From IMCC2047 sp041395865 (GTDB lineage Bacteria; Pseudomonadota; Gammaproteobacteria; Pseudomonadales; IMCC2047), in the NCBI GenBank assembly GCA_041395865.1, contig JAWKZQ010000001.1:62001-126000 (forward strand): 64,000 bases of DNA, given 5' to 3'. Within the stretch, counting starts at the first letter, position 1; each line of letters begins with the position of its first letter. Position numbers and translations under genes: made by a program. Under the pieces are notes generated by a model. That model saw only the letters and a program-made list of their open reading frames with translations. It was not told the DNA's origin and ran no database searches. Positions 35,705 through 44,540 of the stretch are shown piece after piece.

Positions 35705-36235
35705 ATGACTACTATTGTTTCTGTTCGAAAAAACGGCAAAGTTGTACTGGGCGGCGATGGCCAGGTTTCCCTGGGCAACACCGTCATGAAAGGCAATGCC
35801 CGTAAAGTTCGCCGGCTCTACCGTGACCAGGTGATAGCCGGATTTGCCGGCGCCACTGCCGACGCCTTTACCCTGTTCGAACGTTTCGAAGCCCAACTGG
35901 AGAAACATCAGGGCCATTTAATGCGTGCCGCGGTGGAACTGGCAAAGGACTGGCGTACCGACCGCTCGCTGCAACGCCTGGAAGCCCTGCTGGCCATCGC
36001 CAATAAGGACCACTCCCTGATCATATCCGGCAACGGTGACGTCATCGAACCCGAACACGGCCTGATCGCCATCGGTTCCGGCGGCCCCTTCGCCCAGGCC
36101 GCAGCGTTGGCATTACTTGAAAACACCGATCTCAGCGCCAGGGAAATCACCGAAAAAAGCCTGGAAATTGCCGGTAACATCTGCGTATTCACCAACCAGA
36201 ACCGCACCATCGAAGAACTGGACTCCAACAGTTAG
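35705..36235 (+). CDS. hslV: ATP-dependent protease subunit HslV (ClpQ)
   Basis: Proteasome-like peptidase of the HslUV complex. After methionine removal, the nucleophile Thr2 (MTTIVSVRKNGKVVLGGDGQ) is exposed. GFAGATADAFTLFERFE and GSGGPFAQAAALAL are family motifs. The length (176) is normal. It is paired with hslU 23 bases downstream and sits behind a sigma-32 promoter. Confidence 0.96.
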   Translation: MTTIVSVRKNGKVVLGGDGQVSLGNTVMKGNARKVRRLYRDQVIAGFAGATADAFTLFERFEAQLEKHQGHLMRAAVELAKDWRTDRSLQRLEALLAIANKDHSLIISGNGDVIEPEHGLIAIGSGGPFAQAAALALLENTDLSAREITEKSLEIAGNICVFTNQNRTIEELDSNS

Positions 36236-36258
36236 CCTCAGCCTGAAGAGAATTCCTC

Positions 36259-37587
36259 ATGTCTAATATGACCCCCCGTGAAATTGTTCACGAACTCAAC
36301 AAACACATCATCGGCCAGGACGCCGCCAAGCGCTCCGTGGCAATTGCGTTACGCAACCGTTGGCGCCGCATGCAACTGAACGAAGAGCTGCGCAACGAAA
36401 TCACACCGAAAAACATCCTGATGATTGGCCCCACCGGGGTGGGCAAAACCGAAATCGCACGGCGCCTGGCAAAACTGGCCAACGCGCCTTTTATCAAGGT
36501 GGAAGCCACCAAATTCACGGAAGTCGGTTATGTAGGCCGAGATGTAGACTCCATCATTCGCGACCTGGCCGACATGTCCATCAAAATGCTGCGTGAAAGC
36601 GAAATGGAAAAGGTTAAGCACCGCGCCGAGGATGCCGCCGAAGAGCGCGTGCTCAATGCCCTGCTGCCGCCTGCACGCAACAGCGCCGAAGAGGCCAGCG
36701 GCAGCGAATCCTCAACCCGTCAGGTTTTCCGTAAAAAGTTGCGTGAAGGACAGCTCGACGACAAGGAAATTGAAATCGACATCAGCGATGCACCGATGGG
36801 CGTTGAGATTATGGCGCCCCCCGGCATGGAGGAGATGTCCAGCCAGCTGCAGAACATGTTTTCCAACATGAACACCGGACGCACCAAACCCCGCAAACTG
36901 AAAATCAAGGAAGCCCTCAAACTGATTCGCGACGAAGAGGCCGCCAAACTGGTCAACGAAGATGACCTGAAAGCCCGCGCCGTGGAAGCCGTGGAGCAGA
37001 ACGGCATCGTTTTCCTCGATGAAATTGACAAGGTAGCCAAGCGCAGCGGCACCAACAGCGGCGAAGTTTCCCGCGAAGGCGTTCAACGCGATCTGCTGCC
37101 ACTGATCGAGGGCAGCACCATCAGCACCAAGCTGGGCATGATCAAGACCGACCATATCCTGTTCATCGCCTCTGGCGCCTTCCACCTCAGCAAGCCTTCT
37201 GACCTGATTCCGGAATTACAGGGCCGCCTGCCAATCCGCGTCGAGCTGAACGCCCTGTCGCCGGAGGATTTTGAGCGCATCCTGACGGAACCCGATGCCA
37301 GCCTGACCGAGCAGTACCAGGCACTGCTGGGTACGGAAGGCTTTAAACTGGAATTCAACCCGGAGGGCATCAAGCGCATTGCCGAGGTGGCCTGGCAAGT
37401 CAACGAGCGGACCGAGAACATTGGCGCCCGCCGCCTTCATACCGTGATGGAGCGCTTGCTGGAAACGGTCTCTTTTGAGGCCTCCGATGCCAACAGCGAT
37501 GAGGCGACCCTTGTCGACGCCCAATACGTAAATGATCACCTTGGCGAACTGGTTCAGGACGAAGACCTGTCCAGATACATCCTATAA
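36259..37587 (+). CDS. hslU: ATP-dependent protease ATPase subunit HslU (ClpY)
   Basis: AAA+ unfoldase that feeds substrates to HslV. It has Walker A GPTGVGKTE (about 56-64), the pore motif GYVGRD, Walker B IVFLDEIDK, and the family's I domain between about 110 and 245. The C-terminus ends DLSRYIL, the conserved tail that activates HslV. The length (442) is standard. An AGAG ribosome site precedes ATG. Confidence 0.97.
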   Translation: MSNMTPREIVHELNKHIIGQDAAKRSVAIALRNRWRRMQLNEELRNEITPKNILMIGPTGVGKTEIARRLAKLANAPFIKVEATKFTEVGYVGRDVDSIIRDLADMSIKMLRESEMEKVKHRAEDAAEERVLNALLPPARNSAEEASGSESSTRQVFRKKLREGQLDDKEIEIDISDAPMGVEIMAPPGMEEMSSQLQNMFSNMNTGRTKPRKLKIKEALKLIRDEEAAKLVNEDDLKARAVEAVEQNGIVFLDEIDKVAKRSGTNSGEVSREGVQRDLLPLIEGSTISTKLGMIKTDHILFIASGAFHLSKPSDLIPELQGRLPIRVELNALSPEDFERILTEPDASLTEQYQALLGTEGFKLEFNPEGIKRIAEVAWQVNERTENIGARRLHTVMERLLETVSFEASDANSDEATLVDAQYVNDHLGELVQDEDLSRYIL

Positions 37588-37598
37588 AGGAAGAAACT

Positions 37599-37994
37599 AT
37601 GAAAGGCCCAACACCAACCGCCCTTAAGCTGCACAAAGCCTCGCGCACACTGGAGCTGGAATATGAAACAGCGGGAAGCTTCACCCTAACCGCCGAATAT
37701 TTGCGGGTTTACTCCCCCTCCGCCGAAGTTCGCGGCCACAGCCCGGAGGAAGCCAAACTGCAAATCAATAAAATTGACGTGGGTATCGATAAAATCGAAC
37801 CGGTCGGCAACTATGCCATCAAGCTCTTCTTCGATGACGGGCACAACACCGGCATTTACCCCTGGACCTACCTCTATGAACTCTGCGCTAACCAGGAGCA
37901 AAACTGGCAGGATTACCTGAAGCGCCTGGATGAGGCCGGCGCCAGCCGCGATGGCTCACAGGTGGTGCAGATTATGCCTGCTCAGCCCAAATAA
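37599..37994 (+). CDS. DUF971 family protein (gamma-butyrobetaine hydroxylase N-terminal-like)
   Basis: A 131-residue protein of the DUF971/GBBH-like N-terminal family, whose members are linked to zinc or iron-sulfur handling in some organisms but have no settled role. It shows the SAEVRGH motif, INKIDVGIDKIEPVGNYAIKLFFDDGHNTGIYPWTYLYELC, and no signal or membrane segment. It lies 11 bases after hslU, inside the hslVU transcription unit. Function is not known from the sequence. Confidence 0.85.
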   Translation: MKGPTPTALKLHKASRTLELEYETAGSFTLTAEYLRVYSPSAEVRGHSPEEAKLQINKIDVGIDKIEPVGNYAIKLFFDDGHNTGIYPWTYLYELCANQEQNWQDYLKRLDEAGASRDGSQVVQIMPAQPK

Positions 37995-38010
37995 AAGGCC
38001 TGACAAATAA

Positions 38011-38036
38011 AAAGGGAGCCTCAACGGGCTCCCTTT
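38011..38036. terminator. Bidirectional terminator after the hslVU-DUF971 unit
   Basis: A 10-base inverted repeat (AAAGGGAGCC / GGCTCCCTTT) with a 6-base loop and flanking A/T bases lies between the convergent DUF971 gene and the PHA-family gene. It is a typical terminator for both directions. Confidence 0.8.
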
Positions 38037-38068
38037 CACGGTCTTCCTCCGGCCTGATATAAACCAGC

Positions 38069-38341
38069 CTAGCCCAACCGTTCGAAATACTCCTCAACCG
38101 CCGCTTCGATTTTCGATTTGAAGGGCGCTGCCAACATCCCCAGTTCCAGGCGCAAGTCCATAACACTGTCTTCAACTTTTACCGAGCCATCCACACTGGG
38201 CCCCCGGATTGAGGCGTGATTATCCAGCCAGGTAATAACCAACCCATACTTCTCAGCCAGCTGGTCTGCCGCCTCCTCCACCTTCAGCAACGCCTCATCG
38301 TTACTCATATTCAGTTTTCTTTGCATACTCACCGTTGGCAT
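38069..38341 (-). CDS. Polyhydroxyalkanoic acid system family protein
   Basis: A small (90-residue) protein of the PHA_gran_rgn family, found in genomes with and without polyhydroxyalkanoate genes. It has MSNDEALLKVEEAADQLAEKYG, then a beta-rich middle and a C-terminal helix with AAPFKSKIEAAVEEYFERLG. The start ATG at 38341 has AGAGG upstream. No phaC or phasin gene is nearby, so its role in granules is not supported here. Confidence 0.75.
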   Translation of the reverse strand: MPTVSMQRKLNMSNDEALLKVEEAADQLAEKYGLVITWLDNHASIRGPSVDGSVKVEDSVMDLRLELGMLAAPFKSKIEAAVEEYFERLG

Positions 38342-38447
38342 ATTCACCTCTCAAACCTGCCCATTGAACTGATAGCCATCCTCTCATGGGTTCGCCGATT
38401 GCTCAACGAGAATTTTAAACCGGCTTTGCCGCCCCAAACCGCCGAAA

Positions 38448-38463
38448 CCTGATCATAATCAGG
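38448..38463. repeat. Short palindrome upstream of ubiE
   Basis: CCTGAT / ATCAGG, a perfect 6-base inverted repeat with a CATA centre, sits about 130 bases before ubiE in the divergent region between ubiE and the PHA-family gene. It could be an operator; no known consensus is recognised. Confidence 0.3.
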
Positions 38464-38590
38464 GATTGGTCACCGCAACATGGATTAATGTATGCCGCAA
38501 AGATGCCTTTTCAGGGAAAATCGCAGATAATAGCGCGCTGGTACCGGGTTCCCCGTTAGCACAAACACCTCACACAAATGGCAAGTTAAG

Positions 38591-39352
38591 ATGGCAGAGC
38601 ACAGGGCAGAAAAAGACACCACCCACTTCGGCTATAAGGAAGTTCCCAAGGAGGAAAAGGCGAATCGCGTTGCGGACGTTTTCCATTCGGTCGCTGGCAA
38701 ATACGACATCATGAACGACCTCCTGTCGATGGGTATCCATCGCGTCTGGAAACGCTTTACCATCGAAGTCAGCGGCGTACGCACCGGCAACAAGGTGCTG
38801 GACGTTGCTGGGGGCACCGGCGATTTAACCCGTTATTTTTCCCGCCTGGTGGGGCCAACCGGTAAGGTCATCCTCTCGGATATCAATAGCTCCATGCTGA
38901 ACATGGGCCGCGACCGGCTGATTGACCAGGGTTATACCGGCAATGTGGAGTATGTGCAGGCCAACGCCGAATGCCTGCCCTTTGCCGACAACACCTTCGA
39001 TTGTGTCAGCATCGCCTTTGGCCTGCGCAATGTAACCGATAAGGACGCTGCGTTGCGCTCCCTGACACGCGTGCTCAAACCCGGCGGCCGGCTGTTAGTG
39101 CTGGAGTTTTCCAAACCCGGCAATCCCATGCTCAGCAAAATCTACGACACCTACTCCTTCTCGGTACTACCCAAACTGGGAAAATTGGTGGCCAACGACT
39201 CCGAAAGCTATCAATACCTGGCCGAATCCATCCGCATGCACCCCGACCAGGAAACGCTGAAGGCCATGATGGAGGAAGCCGGCCTGAGCGACTGCACCTA
39301 CCACAACATGACCGGCGGCATCGTGGCATTACACAGGGGTGTCAAACCCTGA
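38591..39352 (+). CDS. ubiE: Ubiquinone/menaquinone biosynthesis C-methyltransferase UbiE
   Basis: SAM-dependent methyltransferase of the ubiquinone (and menaquinone) pathway. It shows GYKEVPKEEKANRVADVFHSVAGKYDIMNDLLSMGIHRVWKR, the SAM motif VLDVAGGTGDLT, and LRNVTDKDAALR. The length (253) is normal. No menaquinone genes are in the window, so the ubiquinone role is the likely one. It is followed by ubiJ and ubiB in the conserved order. Confidence 0.96.
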   Translation: MAEHRAEKDTTHFGYKEVPKEEKANRVADVFHSVAGKYDIMNDLLSMGIHRVWKRFTIEVSGVRTGNKVLDVAGGTGDLTRYFSRLVGPTGKVILSDINSSMLNMGRDRLIDQGYTGNVEYVQANAECLPFADNTFDCVSIAFGLRNVTDKDAALRSLTRVLKPGGRLLVLEFSKPGNPMLSKIYDTYSFSVLPKLGKLVANDSESYQYLAESIRMHPDQETLKAMMEEAGLSDCTYHNMTGGIVALHRGVKP

Positions 39353-39368
39353 TTTAACGATTCCCACT

Positions 39369-40001
39369 ATGGACCAGGATTTGACCTTAACAGGCCTGTT
39401 TGGATTGATGGAAGCTGCCATCAACCATGCACTGCAACTCGACCCCGCCACGCTAAAGCGCCTCGGCAAGCTCAGCGGACAGGTCATCGAGGTTGACTGC
39501 AGCACGCCGGCCTTCCGTATCTTTTTACGCCCGCATGCCCAGGGACTGATCCTGCAAAGCCACTTCGAACATGATGCCGACTGCCGCATCAGCGGCAACG
39601 CGCTGGCGCTGCTAAGGCTCATGACGGCTGACAATAAAAGCGAAGCGCTCTTCGATCAGCAAATCAGCCTATCCGGCGATATTGAGCTCAGCCAATCCCT
39701 GCAGGCTATCCTGGCCGACCTGGATCTGGACTGGGAAGGGCGCCTGGCCGAGTACATAGGCGATATTGCCGCCCACCAAATCGGCAACCAGGTACGAAAT
39801 CTGAAAAACTGGGGGCAACAGGCCAGCCACAGCATGCTGCAAAATATCGAAGAGTACCTCCACGAGGAAACCCGGACCCTGCCGCCGCGTGCCGAACTGG
39901 AGCCCTTCTACCGCGATGTCGAAGCCCTGGCGCTGGATACCGACCGGCTTGCAGCCCGTATCGAACGCCTGCAGAACACCCAAAAGGATAAAGCCAAATG
40001 A
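39369..40001 (+). CDS. ubiJ: Ubiquinone biosynthesis accessory factor UbiJ (SCP2 domain)
   Basis: Lipid-binding accessory protein of the soluble ubiquinone metabolon. The N-terminal half carries an SCP2-like domain (about 20-115), the C-terminal half is helical and coiled-coil rich, with NLKNWGQQASHSMLQNIEEYLHEE. I start at the ATG (39369); a GTG at 39339, overlapping ubiE, is an alternative with no better ribosome site. Its end overlaps ubiB by four bases. Confidence 0.85.
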   Translation: MDQDLTLTGLFGLMEAAINHALQLDPATLKRLGKLSGQVIEVDCSTPAFRIFLRPHAQGLILQSHFEHDADCRISGNALALLRLMTADNKSEALFDQQISLSGDIELSQSLQAILADLDLDWEGRLAEYIGDIAAHQIGNQVRNLKNWGQQASHSMLQNIEEYLHEETRTLPPRAELEPFYRDVEALALDTDRLAARIERLQNTQKDKAK

Positions 40002-41644
40002 ATCGGCTGCTACGCCTGCTGAAAATCTTCGCCATCTGCAACCGTTATCGGCTGGATGAATTTTTACATTTTGCACCCGGCCCCCTGCGCTGGTTTTTCT
40101 TCCTGTCGCCCTGGCGACTACTACCCAACCCCAAAAAATCGCGTGCTGAGCGCCTACGCCTGGCACTGGAAGCACTGGGGCCGATTTTTATTAAGTTTGG
40201 CCAGATGCTTTCAACCCGCCGCGACCTGCTGCCCGAGGACATCGCCGACGAACTGCGGCGCCTGCAGGACCAGGTTCCGCCCTTTTGCGGTGCCGAAGCC
40301 ACCCGCCTGATTGAGGAAGCGCTGGATAAACCAGTGAGCGAGATGTTCGCCGAATTCAGCACCGAACCGCTCGCTTCAGCCTCCGTCGCCCAGGTCCACA
40401 AAGCCACCCTGCACAGCGGCGAAGCCGTGGTGGTCAAGGTTATCCGCCCGAAAATACACAAAACCATCGAGCAGGACATCCAGCTGCTGCACACCCTGGC
40501 CCAGCTGATTGAACGCTATTCGGAAGACGGCAAGCGCCTTCGCCCGATGGAAGTGGTCAGCGACTACGAAAAAACGATTTTCAACGAGCTGGACCTGCTC
40601 ATCGAAGCAGGCAACACCTCGCAGCTACACCGCAATTTCGAGAACTCCGAGTTACTCTACATCCCTCAAATCCACTGGGAGTACTGTCGCCGGAATGTGT
40701 TGGTGATGGAACGTATCCACGGGATTCCGGTGGCTGATATTCCGGCGCTAGCGGCCCAGAACACCGACATGAAAAAACTGGCCGAACGCGGGGTAGAAAT
40801 TTTCTTCACCCAGGTCTTTCGCGACAGTTTTTTCCATGCCGACATGCACCCCGGCAATATTTTTGTCTCCAGGGAGAACCCGGCCTCACCACAGTACATC
40901 GCCATCGACTGCGGCATCGTTGGCACGCTCAGCAACGACGACAAAAATTACCTGGCGCGCATCCTGCTGGCCTTCTTCCGACGCGACTACCGCAAGGTTG
41001 CCACCCTGCATATTGATTCGGGATGGATTCCCGACGATACGCCCGTCGCGGAATTTGAAACCGCTATTCGCAGCGTATGCGAACCCATTTTTGAAAAACC
41101 GCTGAAGGAAATATCCTTTGGTCAGGTGCTACTGGGACTATTCCAGACAATTCGCCGCTTCGATATGGAAATCCAGCCACAACTGGTGCTCCTGCAAAAA
41201 ACCCTCTTGAACATCGAAGGCCTGGGGCGTCAAATTTATCCTGATCTCGACCTCTGGAATACCGCCATGCCGTACCTGGAATCCTGGATGCGCGAACGCA
41301 ACGGCCCCAAAGCCCTGCTCAAGAACCTGCGCGACCAGGGTCCTGATTGGCTGGAACAAAGCCACGAGCTCCCGCAATTAATTTTCGATACGCTGCAGCA
41401 ATCGCGACACATCAAAACCCTCGGCGAACAACAGGCGCATGCCTTTGCCAAACTGCAGCAACAGGAGCGCCACCAGCAACAGACCAAGCGCCGCAACAAC
41501 CGCCTGGGCTGGCTGGCTACCGGCGCCCTGGCCTTGGCCGCGATATTCGCAACCAACCAGGGAAGTAACGTACTGGCAGAAATTCCGCCTATCAGCTGGG
41601 TTTTGGGGGTTGCTGCGCTAGTACTGCTGTTAAACCGGCATTAA
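39998..41644 (+). CDS. ubiB: Probable protein kinase-like UbiB (ubiquinone biosynthesis)
   Basis: Atypical kinase/ATPase of the ABC1/ADCK family needed for ubiquinone synthesis, membrane-bound. It has the family KxGQ motif in FIKFGQMLSTRRDLLP, the alanine-rich nucleotide loop SASVAQVH, VKVIRP with the invariant lysine, and the catalytic DMHPGN and DCG regions. C-terminal hydrophobic segments (about 500-545) likely anchor it in the membrane. The length (548) is normal, and the ATG overlaps the ubiJ stop. Confidence 0.95.
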   Translation: MNRLLRLLKIFAICNRYRLDEFLHFAPGPLRWFFFLSPWRLLPNPKKSRAERLRLALEALGPIFIKFGQMLSTRRDLLPEDIADELRRLQDQVPPFCGAEATRLIEEALDKPVSEMFAEFSTEPLASASVAQVHKATLHSGEAVVVKVIRPKIHKTIEQDIQLLHTLAQLIERYSEDGKRLRPMEVVSDYEKTIFNELDLLIEAGNTSQLHRNFENSELLYIPQIHWEYCRRNVLVMERIHGIPVADIPALAAQNTDMKKLAERGVEIFFTQVFRDSFFHADMHPGNIFVSRENPASPQYIAIDCGIVGTLSNDDKNYLARILLAFFRRDYRKVATLHIDSGWIPDDTPVAEFETAIRSVCEPIFEKPLKEISFGQVLLGLFQTIRRFDMEIQPQLVLLQKTLLNIEGLGRQIYPDLDLWNTAMPYLESWMRERNGPKALLKNLRDQGPDWLEQSHELPQLIFDTLQQSRHIKTLGEQQAHAFAKLQQQERHQQQTKRRNNRLGWLATGALALAAIFATNQGSNVLAEIPPISWVLGVAALVLLLNRH

Positions 41645-41760
41645 AAAATGTGCTGAGATCGCCCCTGGCGGCGACTATAGCCCACTTCCCGCGAATCAAG
41701 TATGCTTAGCGAGCGGAGCACCTCTGCAATCTCCGCGAGATATGAAAGAGAGATAACTCA

Positions 41761-42150
41761 ATGACAGAAAGCTGGCTTGACCAGATCAAGTGGGACAAAG
41801 ACGGCCTGGTTCCGGCCATTGCGCAGGACCACCAAAGCGGCCGCGTCCTGATGATGGCCTGGATGAACCGCGAAGCGCTCAAACTGACGATCGCCGAACA
41901 GCGAGCCATTTACTGGTCCCGTTCGCGCAACAAACTCTGGCGTAAAGGCGAGGAATCCGGCCATATCCAGAAACTGCATGAAATCCGCACCGATTGCGAT
42001 TCAGACGTCATTTTAATGCAGGTTGAGCAAATAGGCGGCGTTGCCTGCCACACCGGCCGGGAAAGCTGCTTTTACCTGCGTCACACGGCTGGCGAATGGC
42101 AAGCCACCGATCCGGTCCTAAAAGACCCGGATAACATCTATAAAAAGTAG
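41761..42150 (+). CDS. hisI: Phosphoribosyl-AMP cyclohydrolase
   Basis: Histidine pathway enzyme opening the purine ring of PR-AMP. The 129-residue protein shows VLMMAWMNREAL, the WSRSRNKLWRKGEESGH motif, a DCDSD metal site, and ACHTGRESCFYR-like zinc cysteines. It is a separate HisI, not the fused HisIE of enterobacteria. It lies eight bases before hisE. Confidence 0.96.
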   Translation: MTESWLDQIKWDKDGLVPAIAQDHQSGRVLMMAWMNREALKLTIAEQRAIYWSRSRNKLWRKGEESGHIQKLHEIRTDCDSDVILMQVEQIGGVACHTGRESCFYLRHTAGEWQATDPVLKDPDNIYKK

Positions 42151-42158
42151 ATAGCACT

Positions 42159-42485
42159 ATGAGCGACATTTTAACGGAACTCGGCAATATCCTGGAGCAG
42201 CGCAAACAGGCCAGCGCCGACGACTCTTACGTTTCCAGCCTCTATCAAAAGGGGCTAAACAAGATCCTTGAGAAGGTCGGGGAAGAAGCCACCGAAGCCA
42301 TCCTGGCAGCCAAGGATGCCGAAACCAGCGGCGATAACAGCGATCTAATTTATGAAACAGCCGATCTGTGGTTTCACAGCCTGATCATGCTTTCCTTCCT
42401 GGGCGAATCGCCCGATGCCGTGCTCAAGGAGCTGGAGCGCCGTTTCGGTCTATCCGGTCTTGACGAGAAAGCGGCGCGCGGATAG
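42159..42485 (+). CDS. hisE: Phosphoribosyl-ATP pyrophosphatase
   Basis: Hydrolyses PR-ATP to PR-AMP, just before HisI in the pathway. The 108-residue helical protein shows the MazG-like KVGEEATEAILAAKD and DLIYETADLWFHSLIML motifs with the acidic metal ligands. It follows hisI and precedes tatABC, a typical arrangement in Pseudomonas. Confidence 0.95.
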   Translation: MSDILTELGNILEQRKQASADDSYVSSLYQKGLNKILEKVGEEATEAILAAKDAETSGDNSDLIYETADLWFHSLIMLSFLGESPDAVLKELERRFGLSGLDEKAARG

Positions 42486-42542
42486 TCTCGAGACTTTCGT
42501 GTTTTATCGACATTGCAACATACTGACATTGAGGAGATACAC

Positions 42543-42800
42543 ATGGGTTTAGGCGGCATCAGCATTTGGCAGTTACTCATCGTCCTGGCCATTGTGATTT
42601 TATTATTCGGCACAAAACGCCTGAAAAACTTCGGCGGCGACCTGGGCAATGCGGTTAAGGGTTTCCGCAAGGCCATGGACACCGACGAGGATAAAAAGGA
42701 CGACAAGGCCCAGCAGAAAATTGCTGAGGACAACAATGTCATCGACGGCAAAGCCGAGGATGTAACCTCCGAGAAAAAAGACAAGCAAGACCAGTCTTAA
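42543..42800 (+). CDS. tatA: Sec-independent protein translocase TatA
   Basis: Forms the twin-arginine pore. It has an N-terminal membrane helix (about 5-23) with GGISIWQLLIVLAIVILLFGTKRL-type sequence, then an amphipathic helix and an acidic/basic tail. I start at the ATG at 42543 (85 residues), GAGG upstream; an open extension before it is not conserved. It is first in tatABC. Confidence 0.95.
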   Translation: MGLGGISIWQLLIVLAIVILLFGTKRLKNFGGDLGNAVKGFRKAMDTDEDKKDDKAQQKIAEDNNVIDGKAEDVTSEKKDKQDQS

Positions 42801-42818
42801 ACCTGAGAACGAGCTTTC

Positions 42819-43238
42819 ATGTTCGATATCGGCTTTACTGAAATCATCATCATCGGCCTGGTGGGGCTGATTGTTATCGGTCCGAAACGCCTGCCGGAGG
42901 CCATGCGCACCTGCGCAATGTGGATAGGCCGCATCAAACGGACCATGTCCAATGTGCGTCGCGATCTCGAAAACGAGATCGGTATCGATGAAATACGCCG
43001 TGATCTGCGTAACGAGCAGATCATGGCAGAACTGGAAGCCGACAACCTGGCTGACGAACGGGAACGCCAGGAGAAGGAAAGAGCCAAAGCGGAAAACCCG
43101 CACGGCAATAGCTACCTGGACAGTGCCTACCAAAAAAGCCAGCCTGAAGAGCGCGCGGAAAAACCTCAATCCAGCGCCCAGCAAGCCGAGCCCGATGCTA
43201 CGCCCCAGCCAAAAGATAACAATAATCCGGCGTCATGA
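42819..43238 (+). CDS. tatB: Sec-independent protein translocase TatB
   Basis: Receptor component of the Tat system. The N-terminal helix MFDIGFTEIIIIGLVGLIVIGPKRLP with the conserved GPKRLPE turn is followed by long charged coiled-coil sequence. Length 139. The stop overlaps the tatC start by four bases (ATGA), indicating coupling. Confidence 0.94.
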   Translation: MFDIGFTEIIIIGLVGLIVIGPKRLPEAMRTCAMWIGRIKRTMSNVRRDLENEIGIDEIRRDLRNEQIMAELEADNLADERERQEKERAKAENPHGNSYLDSAYQKSQPEERAEKPQSSAQQAEPDATPQPKDNNNPAS

Positions 43239-44098
43239 CAGAACAACACAAACCTGATAATGCGGAAGAAGCGCAGCAACAGCCCGAACAGGCGGCCAAC
43301 CCGGACATTGGGGTTGAAAAAGAACTGCCTTTTGTACAGCACCTGATAGAGCTCCGCGCCCGTATCCTAAAAAGCGTCGTCGCCATCCTGGTGATTTTCC
43401 TGGGACTGTTTTATTTCGCTAACGACATTTACTCTTTTATCGCCGAGCCGCTCAAGGCCCATATGCCGGAAGGCACCAGCATGATTGCGACGGAAGTGGC
43501 CTCCCCTTTCCTGACCCCTTTCAAGCTGACAATCGTGCTGGCAATCTTCATCAGCATGCCCATCACGCTCCACCAGGCCTGGTCCTTTATTTCGCCAGGC
43601 ATGTACAGCCGCGAAAAGCGACTCGCTTTCCCGATACTGGTCTCCAGCGTCGTCCTCTTCTATGCCGGCATGGCCTTCGCCTACTTTGTCGTGTTTCCGC
43701 TGGTATTCGGGTTCTTCACCAGCGTCGCCCCGGAAGGGGTTAGCATCATGACAGATATCAACAAATATCTGGATTTTGTGCTCAAGCTGTTTTTCGCCTT
43801 TGGCATGGCCTTTGAAATTCCGGTGGCCACCTTCCTGCTGGTTGCCTCGGGGGTAACCAGCGTTGAGAAACTGTCTGCCAAGCGCCCTTACATCATCGTC
43901 GGTTGTTTCATTTTCGGTATGCTGCTGACGCCACCCGATGTCATCTCCCAGGCGCTGTTAGCACTACCCATGTGGCTACTGTTTGAGGTGGGCATTCTGC
44001 TGGCCCGACTGAATCGCAGGAACCGGGGCAAAAATACCCGTGAAGCCGAAGAAGAAGAGGCAAAAGCAGAAGAAAGTGGCGAAAAGCCTAAGGGCTGA
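43235..44098 (+). CDS. tatC: Sec-independent protein translocase TatC
   Basis: Multi-spanning core receptor that binds twin-arginine signal peptides. It has six hydrophobic segments (starting about 42), HLIELRARILKS near the N-terminus and the conserved YSREKRLAFP and FGMAFEIPVATFLL stretches. The length (287) is slightly extended by an N-terminal and a charged C-terminal tail. Its 3' end overlaps dtd on the other strand by 11 bases. Confidence 0.94.
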   Translation: MTEQHKPDNAEEAQQQPEQAANPDIGVEKELPFVQHLIELRARILKSVVAILVIFLGLFYFANDIYSFIAEPLKAHMPEGTSMIATEVASPFLTPFKLTIVLAIFISMPITLHQAWSFISPGMYSREKRLAFPILVSSVVLFYAGMAFAYFVVFPLVFGFFTSVAPEGVSIMTDINKYLDFVLKLFFAFGMAFEIPVATFLLVASGVTSVEKLSAKRPYIIVGCFIFGMLLTPPDVISQALLALPMWLLFEVGILLARLNRRNRGKNTREAEEEEAKAEESGEKPKG

Positions 44099-44531
44099 CC
44101 TCCAGCAAAAAAGTAACCGGACCGTCGTTGACCAGGCCAACTTTCATATCCGCCGCGAACTCGCCCGTCGCCACTTCGGCATAACGCGCCTTGGCCTGCG
44201 TTACGAAGTAATCGTACAGCGCTTCAGCATCCGCCGGTGAAGCGGCACTGGAGAAGCTCGGACGAGCCCCCTTTCGCGTATCTGCCGCCAAGGTGAACTG
44301 GGACACCAGCAACAACCCGCCTTCAACCTGCTGCACATTGAGGTTCATTTTCCCTTCGCTGTCGCTAAAAACCCGGTAGGTAAGCAGCTTTTCCAACAGG
44401 CGATCCGCAACGGCCTCATTATCGTTTCGTTGCACGGCGAGCAGCACCAGCAGGCCCTGCCCGATAGCGCCAACCGCCTGTCCCGAAACCGTGACGCTTG
44501 CCTCGCTGACACGCTGAATTAAAGCTCTCAA
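44088..44531 (-). CDS. dtd: D-aminoacyl-tRNA deacylase
   Basis: Removes D-amino acids and mis-charged glycine from tRNA. The 147-residue protein has MRALIQRVSEASV, SQFTLAADTRKGARPSF and the C-terminal GPVTFLLE cis-proline motif. The start is TTG, with GAGGG five bases upstream, because no ATG fits the conserved N-terminus. It is followed in the minus direction by the end of tatC and preceded by pip at a 9-base distance. Confidence 0.94.
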   Translation of the reverse strand: MRALIQRVSEASVTVSGQAVGAIGQGLLVLLAVQRNDNEAVADRLLEKLLTYRVFSDSEGKMNLNVQQVEGGLLLVSQFTLAADTRKGARPSFSSAASPADAEALYDYFVTQAKARYAEVATGEFAADMKVGLVNDGPVTFLLEVSP

Positions 44532-44540
44532 GAGTACCCT

